A stretch of 64,000 nucleotides of DNA from Rhabditophanes sp. KR3021 (Eukaryota; Nematoda; Chromadorea; Rhabditida; Alloionematidae): assembly GCA_963281155.1 (NCBI GenBank), contig CAUJLY010000003.1:4154001-4218000 (forward strand), written 5' to 3'. The translations under genes and the position numbers were made by a program. Shown here piece by piece: positions 46,737 through 57,300 of the stretch (positions are counted from its first letter, which is position 1; each line of letters starts with the position of its first letter). The notes under the pieces were generated by a model that was not told the DNA's origin, ran no database searches, and was given only the letters and a program-made list of their open reading frames with translations.

Positions 46737-49629
46737 ATGGAATGTCAAGATGTAAAACCTAACATTCATGTTAGCAATGCGTCTAATATTGAAGATCGTC
46801 TCAGTGAAAGATCCTCTTCTTGTAAGAACTAACTCTAAATTAACTCTAACTAATTTTTTTTTATTTTAGGTAAGTACTGGAGACAATTGTTTTGGGTCAA
46901 ACATTAAAAAGTTTATTACAACAAAAATAAACATCAAAAATGAAAGAGATAACAACTATAATAGTCAAAAAAATTGTTTACCAATTTATCTTAAATTAAC
47001 ACGATTATTAGCATTCAAAAAGTCTTGAAAGATTAGCTCAGCAACCTCGTCGTTTCTTTCAGGGAACATCTGGTAAACAATTTCAAGATAAGCATTGCCA
47101 GAGTCACCGTTGGTATTCTCATCTCTGAAGTAGTCGGTCGAGATCGCTTCAACATTGTCAGCAAGTTCTAAGGTGCATATGACTTATACAGGACAATCAT
47201 TTCTTGATTTGAATCAAATACTTTTTCCATGGCTTCTTCCTTGTCAGTAAGCACTTTATCCAATTCAACTGACTTGTTGTAGCCAAACATGTAATCGACC
47301 ATCATCGCAGTAATAGGTTTGTAGTCTTGCCTACATATAGTGCATGTTTCTTTGCATCTCAGCAGATAGAAGTTCAGATTGAGTAATGTCTGGATTGATC
47401 ATGATGTAAACGCCACATTCTCTTTTACCCACATTCAAGACATCCAGTTCATTCTTAAGGACTCAGCATCTCTATTAACGTTGAATATCTTTGCTGCCGA
47501 AAGAAGGCCTGCGCAATTTCTATATCTTAAGTGAATATTGAGTTTACCTTCAGACGAAAGATATACTTTACAACAATGACATTGATAGTCCGTTTCTTCA
47601 GTACAATAGTCACCATAATAATCAACGGAAGTAGGAATTGCAATTTCTTCTTTGCCATCTCTATCAATAATAAGCTGCATAAAGTACTTGCCCGATTCCT
47701 TAATAGCTTGAATGGGAACAAATTAAGAACGTCGCCAGAGACTGTTCCTACAGACAAATTGGTTGCATGCTTTGTGCCAGCAATTAGACAACGCTCCATA
47801 ATAAAGGCCATTCTCTGAGACACTCCATCCAAATAGAAACAGTCACAACTCCCTTCTTGCTGTTCCAGTCCCTCCACATTCTTGCGATTTTTTGGATTGC
47901 TTGAAGTTTCTAGTTTTGGCATTGGAAGCTTGATCTTTGTGCAGAAGAAATCTGACATCCTTGTCATTGGCCATTCTATAATTTTGTACAACAAAATCTT
48001 CATCAAAAAATATTGAGAGGAGATCAGATAATTGGCGATCATGACTGTTTAGTTGTTTCATGAAATCTGCCTCATAGCTTTTCATTTCTTCTTTTGAGTC
48101 TAATGAAGTAACTTCGATCATTTTCAGAACACAGTTTTGTTTGGTAGCGTCCTTGATATCTCCAACAATAATAGTAGATAATTTCGGCCAGTTAATGGTA
48201 GAATTATGGATCTAATCAAACACTTATTAAAAAATATAAAAGTGGTAACCCCAAACAAACAAATTATTTTAATACCAACCCTGATAACAATCCCCTTCCA
48301 GGTACGGCAATAACTGACGAAGTTAGGTTTAGTATTATTGAGGCTATTCAGTGCAGACCATCCATTTGGGATTCTTCTAGCAAAGAAGCCCGAAGTCACC
48401 TAACCAGAAAGGACAATTTCATAGAAGTAGCAGCACATTTGAGTAATCTTGGCCACCATTTGACGACAGTGGATGTAGAAAAGCAGTGGAAAAATTTAAA
48501 GGTAAGTTACAGCAATCAGCTTATTATAAATTTGGGATCAGGAACATGTTTTCATATTTTGCAACTTTTACATTCTTTTTGATGGTCAAAATGTGATAAA
48601 GTTCTTTTCCATAGCATTTGTGTGGCTATTTAATGCATATAAGTAATTAGAAAATCACTAACGGATAACTATGTGCCAAGAGTAAAAGTTTATTTCTTCG
48701 TTTAAATATTTTTTGTGATTTAAGCTTTATGAAATTAGTCGCATCCTGTAGACCTAGAGAATAGCTACAATTCAGGCTAATAAACTTAAACAATTGTCAT
48801 TTAGATTTTTTGACTTTAAACATGAAAATACATAACTTCAGTTTCGCAATTTAATTAGTGCGGAGTTAATTAGTGCGGAGTTAATTTGTTTATGCCCTAC
48901 TTATTGTATTCTAATTTCAACCAATTTTAGGACACATATTCGAAAGTAAAAAAGAAAATTCAATCAGATCAGCATGGTATCATGATTCCTCCAAAGTGGA
49001 GGTTTTTCAATGCAATGCTGTTCCTAGACACTGCAGATAGTTATCAAAGTCAACAACAACAAATGAATACAATTATCATGAATACAACAGATTCGAGGAA
49101 ACGCCGTCATACGATGGGCAGTCCGCATGTTCTTAAAATCAAAAATGAAACTGGAATATCAAAGGAAATGTTCAATCCTATAAATTGTTCTGATATGGAT
49201 CTTCAATCACTTTCACACGATGATCCAAACGTTGCATCTAGCTCATCGCCCCAATCATTACGCTGTCAAATGCCAATTTCTGCAACTATATACAAAACAC
49301 ATAATGACAATTCTCATCAAAGCCAACAAAACTCTTCAAATCAGTCAGGTGTACATCAACAAATGTATTATCATAACATAGCCGTAGTGGATGATGAATA
49401 TACGGCATTTTGCAAAAGTCTAATCTTTTCATTGCGTGAAATTGGATCTACTAATCGACTCCAATTTTTGAAATTACAGAAGTCAATTGTAAGTTGTGGT
49501 TGTGTCTATTTAAATTATATTTATCTTTTCTAGCGACTTCTTTTTCTAATATTACTCATTTGCTTTTAGAGAGACTCAATTTACGAGGCGCAGCTCAATA
49601 CAATATTTCAATCAAATAAACACGAATGA
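46737..49629 (+). CDS. MADF-BESS domain DNA-binding regulator
   Basis: Exons: 46737-46821, 48302-48501, 48931-49488, 49570-49629; 300 codons plus stop. MADF domain (Myb/SANT-like in Adf-1): RFSIIEAIQCRPSIWDSS, NFIEVAAHL, VEKQWKNLKDTYSKVKKK, PKWRFFNAMLFL. The C-terminus has a BESS motif for protein contacts: EYTAFCKSLIFSLREIG, RLQFLKLQKSIRDSIYEAQ. The middle is Ser/Gln/Asn-rich with a basic patch SRKRRH (possible nuclear localisation). ATG 46737 is the first in frame after an upstream stop at 46659. The first intron (46822-48301) is 1.48 kb and holds antisense element F, with an AG|GTAAGT ratchet site at 46869/46870. Confidence 0.9.
46870..48301 (-). mobile_element. Antisense intronic element copy F (zinc-finger type) in the MADF gene
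   Basis: Minus-strand gene-like sequence. Start MIEVTSLDSKEEMKSYEADF at 48121, RQLSDLLSIFFDEDFVVQN, LEQQEGSCDCFYLDGV, SQRMAFIMERCLIAG, RDGKEEIAIPTSVDYYGDYC, then a finger with exactly the spacing C-x2-C-x12-H-x5-C (47581-47513, CHCCKVYL...NIHLRYRNC). Downstream come RECGVYIMINPD and the terminal SGNAYLEIVYQMFPERNDEV and AELIFQDF. At least two frameshifts and several stops. AATAAA on the minus strand about 45 nt before the end at the AG|GTAAGT junction. Confidence 0.75.
48840..48895. repeat. Short direct repeat GTGCGGAGTTAATT
   Basis: The unit TTAGTGCGGAGTTAATT occurs twice in tandem near 48855-48890, inside the second MADF intron. No further structure seen. Confidence 0.5.
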
Positions 49630-49941
49630 TATTTAAATTGACTTCCACTAATGATACTAATTTGAAATTTTTCATTTACAAATGTCTTTTAGATAATCAT
49701 GTAGAACATTTTTTATACTATCAAAATAAAGTTTAATTTAATTTTAATAAAATCATAAATACTAAATAAACTAACTTCCTTTAATTTATGGAAACATATT
49801 TCTCTATAATTACTATTCGCTTTATCAAATGTTTGATATTTAATATTTGGTATGTCAAATTTGCTTTACATAAATAAAACATTTGGCTTAATAAAATGAA
49901 AGCATTTATTTAAATATAATGGAAAATAAGTACAAAAAGGA

Positions 49942-50338
49942 TTATTTAGTCCAGGAAACCTTTGGAATATCATTGAATTCAGTCAAATTTTCAAGCTTTT
50001 CATTCAACTTGTTGATTTTATCTTTGTAAGTTACTTTTGTTTCTTCTAACATCCGTTTTTCCTATAAATAATAACATAAGTAAAGTGAATAATGAGGTAT
50101 ATCTTAGCAATAAATGATGGGTTTATAAACTTACAGCTGTTTCCTTCATCTTTTTATCAAAAGCCAATTGTGTAGGAGTTTTGGTTGATTTTTTGTCTTC
50201 TTTCTTTGTGATTGTGATATCTACTTTCTTGATATCAACCTTTTTAGTCGCTTTTTTCTTGTCTCCCAATTTCTTACTTAAGCTAGTGCCTCCTTTTAGC
50301 TTTAATTTGCCACCAATGACAACAGTTTCGGGATCCAT
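49942..50338 (-). CDS. FAM32A: FAM32A homologue
   Basis: Small basic nuclear protein; the human homologue is a spliceosome step-II (C-star complex) factor helping 3' splice-site docking. Exons (minus): 50338-50135 and 50061-49942; 107 codons plus stop (human 112). Matches: GGKLKLKGGTSL at the start, a Lys-rich middle, TPTQLAFDKKMKETA, then KRMLEETKVTYKDKINKLNE and the invariant end FNDIPKVSWTK. ATTTTAG lies 2 nt before the ATG, so the message is probably trans-spliced or has a 5' UTR intron. It shares a 140-nt upstream region with VPS51. The ATG 10 or so codons upstream in frame is not used by the family. Confidence 0.93.
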
Positions 50339-50478
50339 ACTAAAATGATAGTTTAAGATAAATTGATGAAACAAAAGCTATGTTGTTGACTTGTTCTCTA
50401 AAAGATGTTGGAATGGTGCACCTTCACAACACACGTAGCCATTTAATTTATTCAAAATTTGTTGTCTTAATATAAACA
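50339..50478. promoter_or_regulatory. Bidirectional promoter FAM32A / VPS51
   Basis: 140 nt between two divergent start codons. By position it must contain both promoters; no specific box is recognised. Confidence 0.6.
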
Positions 50479-53400
50479 ATGACTGACAAGAATCCATTAA
50501 GTCTAGGATCTTCTAACTTCGATGTCGACGCTTACATGTCCGAGTTGTTGAAACGAAAAGGCCTGGATGAATTGATTGCTCTAGATGAACAAATGATTTT
50601 TTCAGTAAGTCTATTTTTGCATATTTAGTTTGATGTGAGTAATTTTAGGTAAGGAAACTGGACTGTGAGATGCAACAGTTGGTGTATGAAAATTACAACA
50701 AGTTTTTGACTGCTGTTGGAACAGTAAAGCTGATGAAAAAGGAGTTTTCATCAATAGATGAGCAAATGGCTTCTTTGTCAAGTTCAATTTCAAATATCTC
50801 AAAAAGTACTAAACACTTGTGTAATGTATTTGGGAGTCATCGTGAATCTGTTCGACAATTGACAGAACAAAATAAAACAGTTAAGTCGCTGCAATGTATT
50901 TTCACACTACCAAATATGCTGCAGAAGTTAATTGATGCAAAAGAATACACGGAGGTTCGTTCCATTTATCTAAAGAAAACTTATCAAAAGTAGCATTTAT
51001 TAGCAAAATAGAGAGATGTCAGATAAACTTGGGCAAAAAATATGATTAAAAACTAGTAGTAATAACATCCTTGAGTACAAACACTGTTCAATCAAAAGTT
51101 GACCAATCAATTTAGCATTATCAGGAGAGAGCATGTAGACTTCCTCGGTTGTGCATTTGCCATTGTCGGCGTTCTTAACTTACTTGCCAAAGTACTCCGT
51201 TAGAATGTACTCAATAGCATAAGAAATTAATCTTGATATACAAAGCACGGTCACTCCATATTTCGAATACAATTTTTTCACGCAGGTTGCGACTACTTTG
51301 AGGTTAGTAAATCTTTTGCTAAAGTCATGTTCAATATCCCAATATTAGCACTTAATACATTTGCGATGGTGTTTACTTTGAATAATTCGTTGCATTTGGT
51401 AAGGCTTTGAAAAGATATGGTAGTTCTGGAAGTTCCTCCTTGTCATTAATAACTTTTCTGAGACATAAATTACTGCAATTTGTTTGTCTTCATCAAAATT
51501 ATCCGGAATTTCAAAGTAATCGACGAGTCTCCTAATTTTGTTTGACTCTTTCTTAAATTTTGCTTGAGCAACCCAATTTAACCATACGCTTTGGATGGTA
51601 GCTTTAACAATATTCAAATGAAAACCTAGGTAAAACTTTATCATGTTTTAATCTATTCCCAATCTACAAGTAACGTAATAACTGTGCATTATTTCAGGCA
51701 GTGAATAAGTACTTGTCGGTTAAAGAAAAACTAGAAAATTTCAAAGAACATAAAAGCATAATCAAGATATTTGATGAGACGAATGGATGTGTTCACGAAC
51801 TAGAAGAACTGCTGAAAGCAAAGTTAATGAGTAGAGTGATTAGTGAAGAAGAGTTTGTAGAAGTTGCCAAATTGCTTGAAAAACTAGGGGTTAATACACT
51901 ATTGTTTAGCAATGACATCTTCAAAGTTTACAAGGAAAGACTATTAAGTGAGTTGGGAAATCTCGAAGCTCAAGTAAACTCAAACACAGTCTACTTTGAT
52001 GTCCTTGAATTCGTGGATGAAAATGGAGTTTGCTCAATTTTAAATTCTCTATCAACAATGAAAACGTTATTCTCACAATTATTCAGAAATAACGAAGGCC
52101 ACGTCATTGAATTTGCAGATGAGGTTATGAATCGTTTAATGGAAACAGTGCTTCAAAAATTTTTACTAGAAAAAGAAACAAATGACTCAGTAATATTGGT
52201 ACGAGCTCTTGATCGAGTTTATAGGTATATTTATTTAACATAATTTAACTTAATTTGATTTAATTTGATTTTAGGTGTGTTTAAAGAACAGTCAAAAAAT
52301 AACAGTTCATGAATATTAAAAGCGTTTATTAAAAGAGACAAAAATATTAAATGAGGCAGAATATTATTTAGAAGTATTCTTTAAAGAAGAATATATCCTG
52401 TCTAGAGCGATCTCTGAGATTCTTTTTATAGTTTCTGGATGTTTCTTAAACATGCCATCATTTGATTGACGGATGCGTAGATGTTGCTTAAAACAGCTTG
52501 AGGGTCCATTGTGGTAACATACTCAAAAGCGAGTGCTTCATTTCCAGTCAAATCATCAGATTAGAAAGACACAAGTTGTCTCTCATTTTTCAAAATATCC
52601 ATAATTCTTGCTTCTTTGTCATTTAAGGAGATGAATCTTTTAAGGTTTGGCTTCTAAAATATGGTTACGAAGTCTAATTTCTATCATGTCTGAGACACCA
52701 CCATAGAAAATGCTATTTTTTAGAGTAGAGCAATAAATACCATGGTCTTTTAAAAATAATTAGAAGAAATTTATATTAAATATGATTTGGTAACATTAAT
52801 CAACAATTATAGGAGATTGTTGCAACTATCCTCTCCACCAGTATCATTGTCATATACTCCTTTGATAAATTCGGTAATTGAGCAAGTTGCAATAAACCAA
52901 ATTGAAATTAATCGCACTTATTTGTGTGAATCCTTTGATAAAAGTCTTCTCGAAATGCGCAATGACTTGACTTACCTTTCAAACGTGTCTGATTATCCCA
53001 ACATTTTGAATCACTGGGAATCCAATTTTTTAATGACCGTCAAAAATATCCTAGCCAATTTATCTTTATTCGTGTCGTCGGATATAACATTTATCTCAGC
53101 TAGAGAAAATAATCCCACCAATAATCGTCTGTTATCAAATTTCGGTAGTCAAGTTAAGGACAAAGTGCTGATAATGTATATCGATGAATTGTGCGCATTA
53201 GTGAACAATTACTTGTGTGGGAAAGACGAAAAAGTGTCAAATGTGTCACCAGTTTTTTATATTCTATTTGCAAAGTTTCTATTGAATTTGAAGGAGAAAC
53301 ATTTGGATTACTTATTAGACATTTGTTACGACTTGTTTAGATTTGAAGACAAAGATAAATGTACGATGATTGAAAGAAAGCGAATTGAGATTTTAATTCA

Positions 53401-54010
53401 AAGTAAATGTGAGCTAATCTTGCAAAAATTTGTGTCTATTCACGGATCAGTTATGTCATCTCTGATTGTGAATAGTATCGAGTCGAAGGATTGGTTGAAC
53501 TGCCCTGAATCACGTGGAGAATCTAGGAGTGTTGTTAAGCGATTGATCGAACAATTTTTGGAATTAAATGAACAGATTAAATCATTTGTTGTTGTGAATG
53601 ATAAGACAGACCATTCGAATGATTCATACAGAAGTTCAAGGAAACATTTGGATTCCAAATTTGATGGTTTGTCACGAACTAGTGCTCTGGATAAATTATT
53701 TGCGGAAAAAGTTGACCTGTTTGCAGCGGTTGAATTCAAAAAGAACTCAATTTTGACAGCAGTCATTAATATCTTTATGAAATCGATCATGGAGGTTGTC
53801 AGATTGAAACATTTTTCTAAAAATGGTTACAATCAAATGCAAGTAGATTGTATTTCATTGAAAAACTTCTTTTTAAAGTTTGTTGTTCACCCAGAACAGT
53901 TAGATTGCTACATTGATGAAATACTAAATACTGTTAGATCACGTTCAAATATTCCAGCAGCAACTGCAACGCCATCAAATCCTTTCACTTCAACCAATCC
54001 TTTTGAATAG
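50479..54010 (+). CDS. VPS51: GARP/EARP tethering subunit VPS51
   Basis: Subunit of the GARP and EARP complexes, which tether endosome-derived vesicles at the trans-Golgi or recycling endosomes. Exons: 50479-50604, 50649-50954, 51698-52224, 52813-54010; 718 codons plus stop (human 782). Landmarks in family order: VDAYMSELLKRKGLDELI, EMQQLVYENYNKFLTAV, KLMKKEFSSIDEQMASL, AVNKYLSVKEKLENF, SVILVRALDRVYRRLL, SKDWLNCPESRGESRSVVKR, LDKLFAEKVDLFAAVEF and QVDCISLKNFFLKFVV. The donor of intron 2 is GTTCGT. Introns 2 and 3 (743 and 588 nt) contain antisense elements K and C; intron 1 is 44 nt. The C-terminus ends NPFTSTNPFE. Confidence 0.95.
50955..51697 (-). mobile_element. Antisense intronic element copy K in VPS51
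   Basis: Minus-strand frame 51644-51345 (IQSVWLNWVAQAKFKKESN, RRLVDYFEIPDNFDEDKQ), then after breaks ADNGKCTTEEVYMLSPDNAK. The last segment aligns with DDGKWSLPEVYLLNHVNACA of copy E. Minus-strand AATAAA 41 nt from the host 5' splice site. The finger-bearing half is missing. It is a truncated, decayed relative of the zinc-finger type. Confidence 0.6.
52225..52812 (-). mobile_element. Antisense intronic element copy C (GIY-YIG type) in VPS51
   Basis: Minus-strand reading, with two or three frame breaks: IFYGGVSDMIEIRLRNHI, RFISLNDKEARIMDILKNE, DDLTGNEALAFEYVTTM, MFKKHPETIKRISEIALDRI, SSLKNTSK and stop. It is the closest relative of copy A (IFYCGVS..., [53 protein letters not shown]). Minus-strand AATAAA about 50 nt from the end, which is GTGTGT on the host strand exactly after the AG at 52274 that closes a 50-nt intron. 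Zero-length exon, so direct splicing also preserves frame. Confidence 0.75.
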
Positions 54011-54366
54011 TTATAAACGCATATGTATACAAATATTTATTAAATTATATTTATTCAAACACTAACAATCTGGAAATTGAGAAATAAATACTTTTAAAAT
54101 GATTTTTTATATTGTAAAGAAATTTAACTAGTGCAGGTTGTAAGCGTAAATCACCTTTTTCCGTTTTTCCTGGTCTCGTAGCCAACTTTTAAAACTCTAA
54201 TAATACTGGTAAGAGACTTATTTAATTATTACGGAGTTTAGAAATTAAATATTTAAGAAAGAATGAATCTAATAATTTATTATTATAGTTAGAAAATACA
54301 ATAAATTAAGTTGCTTATTATTATTAAAAAATATTAAATCACAGCGTATCAATGATGCTAGTGTTA
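54011..54366. other. Convergent 3' region VPS51 / carboxypeptidase
   Basis: About 355 nt between facing stop codons. AATAAATA near 54082 is a likely VPS51 poly(A) signal. No gene. Confidence 0.5.
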
Positions 54367-57300
54367 TTATTGGCATTCGGGTAAACAAGAAGAAGCGCAG
54401 AGCTGTCTGACTTTTGGACGAGTTTCGCAGAGCCCGTGAATTTGATAAAACAAGCAGTAGCTAGTGTAGTCTTTGCAGTGGCTAGGACGGATCTTGTGAA
54501 TATATTTTGATGGAACAGTGACTGGAGGAAGGACTGTTACTTTGTGAAAACGTGTTTGCCGGGTTCTTGGAGCTCTTGTACGTTGAGTGGTAGTTGGGGT
54601 TGTAGCAACTTCGGTCGTGATAGCCTCAGTTGTAGCTTCAGTTATAGTGGGTTCAGTTATTTTTTGTGTCACTAATTCTGCCGTTGATTCAACAATTTTT
54701 GGAGCTTCGGTTTGTGATGAAACTTTTTCTTTATTTTCGATTAAAATAATGTTCTCAACAATTTCCTTATCTGTGACTGGAGCACTGGTAACTTTTTCGG
54801 ATGTTGTTTCTCCAGTTGTCGTTTCTTCAACATTTGTTGTCGTCTTGTCAATTTTGGTTGTCACTTCATCTATTTTTGTTGTAACTTCTTCAACTTTTGT
54901 TGTCGTTTCTTCAATTTTTTTAGTTGAAGTAATCTCAGGGGTGGTCGATTTAACTTCATCGGTTGTTGAAAATACAGGGGTTGTCGTTTTAATTTCCTCA
55001 GTTGTGGCAATTTCAGGGTTAGTCGATTTAACTTTCTCGGTCGTTGAAATTTCAGGAGTAGTTACTTTAACTTCTTCGGTCGTTGAAATTTCAGGAGTAG
55101 TTACTTTAACTTCTTCGGTTGTTGAAATTTCAGGAGTAGTTACTTTAACTTCCTTGGTCGTTGAAATTTCAGGAGTAGTTAGCCTAACTTCGCTGGTTGC
55201 TGAAACTTCTGATGATTTAACTCCTACAGTTGTGGTGGTTTCTTCGATAGTTGTTTTTGGTTCCTCGGTAATAATTTCAACCTGGCTGGTCGTAGTTGTG
55301 ATTTTTTCACCAGTCGTAACAGATTTTTCAGTAGTAGGTTCAACATTCTTTTCAGTAATCGTAGTTTCAACAATCTGTTCAGTAGTTGTTATTTCAACTT
55401 CTTTTTCAGTGGTTGGTGGCTCAGTGATAGTTTTTGTCATCTTCTTAACTTCCTCAGTTGTGCTTGGAGCAATTGTTGTAGTTGTCTTTCTTACTTTTGA
55501 TTTTCCGTTAATCTTCTCAAATTTAGGGATGATATTCTTTTCTCTTGGTCTTACAACAATAGTTGGCTCTGTCTTGCTTTCAATTTTTGTGATAGCCTCA
55601 GATGTCGTTTCAATTTTAACTTCGTCAGTTGGTGCAGTACTTGTTTCGGCTTCCTTAACGGTTGTCTTGATATCCTCTATGGTTGTTGCTTCAATTAAAT
55701 TTTCAGTTGTAGTGTCAACGAAGTTGGTCGTTTTAACATCTTCAACTTCAGATACTGATTTAGTAGCAATAATTTCTTCGGTTACCGGTTCAGTAGTAAT
55801 AATGTCAGTTGTAGAGATAATTTCTTCTGTTGTAAGTGGTTTTTCGGTTGTCGTCCGTTTCTTAGTGGGTTTGACAATACATTTAGTGTCCTTTGGAGTT
55901 CCAAATTGGCCAATTAATTCGTCTGTAATGACTTTCATTGCTTCGAAAGTTTCTTCGCCTGTTTCGACGATTTCCGTTTCGGGCAACAAGAATCCATTAC
56001 CCATCATTGAGTTTTTCGGTCTTAATTCAATCAGGAATGAATAAGGGATCTTCAAGACACCTTTAGCATAATCAACAGAACTTCCACTTGCTTCGTACAA
56101 TAGATCGGCTATAATTTAACATAAAATTCACTAATTTATTCATTTCAACTTACCTCCTGTTCCTACAGCATATTTGGTGCCATGCAGATTATAAATAGCC
56201 TTTGTGGCTTTCATTGCAAGAGGTCTGAGATTGGTGGCATAATCTTGTGGATAAGAACGTCTTCTATGAGAATATGGAATAAGCCATAGTTGAGAGTATG
56301 AGTGAAGTGAAACAAATGCTTTCATTGGGGTTTTCTCTAAAAATTCCTTAACACTGCGTGTTTCAGGTTCGGAGAATGCGGATGAACCATGGTACGTTTC
56401 ATGGCAAAGATCAGAAGAAGATCCTGAAATATAAAAATTAGCTTCGATGATACATTAAACTAATGTTTTAGTATATTTTAGAATTAACGGTATATCAGTT
56501 TCATCTTTTCGGAAGCATAACATTAAAATTTACATCCTTTATTAGCCACGTTTTTGCTTTTTGTCATCATTTACAAATAATCACGTAATTAGTCTCATAT
56601 ATCTTAGTGCTTAATTTTTTACTAATTATCTCTTTGTTTAAATTGCTCATTCTGGGTCTGCCTAAACTAAATGAAAAATTTGAAGAACGAAAACAAGATC
56701 AGTTTGGTTGAATTGTCATACAAAGCTGTTGGTGCGGAGTCTGTTATTGAGGAATCACTTTCTGTTGGAAAAAAGACGTGCCCATAGAGGCAGATAAAGG
56801 TAAGCATTCTTATTTTATAAATGATGTAATAATTTGAACTTAGGAAATCTTTTTGAAGAGTGTCACTGATTTCTTCAAACCAGTAGAGAAAGTTGGTATA
56901 GTACAGTTATCTGATGAACAAAAAGCTAATTTGAGACGTTCTCAAGTAAAGCCATTCTTGGATGAAATAGAAGGAGGGTTTGTACAAAGTTTGATGAAGA
57001 AGTCTTCAAAAAGAAGTTCGTTAACGTTGATTGGGCAAGGGGAAAAGAGGCATCTTTTGCTGGAATTTATCTACTCTGACTTATGAACTGACTCTTCCTA
57101 GGATAAAGCAACATCTAAAAGGTACTATCAAGCTTTTATCGGAGTGTTGGAAGTATCGGATTTGATAGTCCTGAGTTTACTCCTTTGTTCTTTGGGTATT
57201 CCAGCGACAGTATCCTTAGCAATTACAAGAGGGAATATAAAATAATTGTTACTAATCCATTCTCTAAATTCATATTTCATCTATCTTCTTTGCCCACCAA

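Noticed and set aside
54587..56044. A 485-codon open frame on the plus strand
   Set aside because: It is the mirror of the Thr/Glu-rich linker of the carboxypeptidase, composed almost only of Val, Ser and Ile; open by composition.
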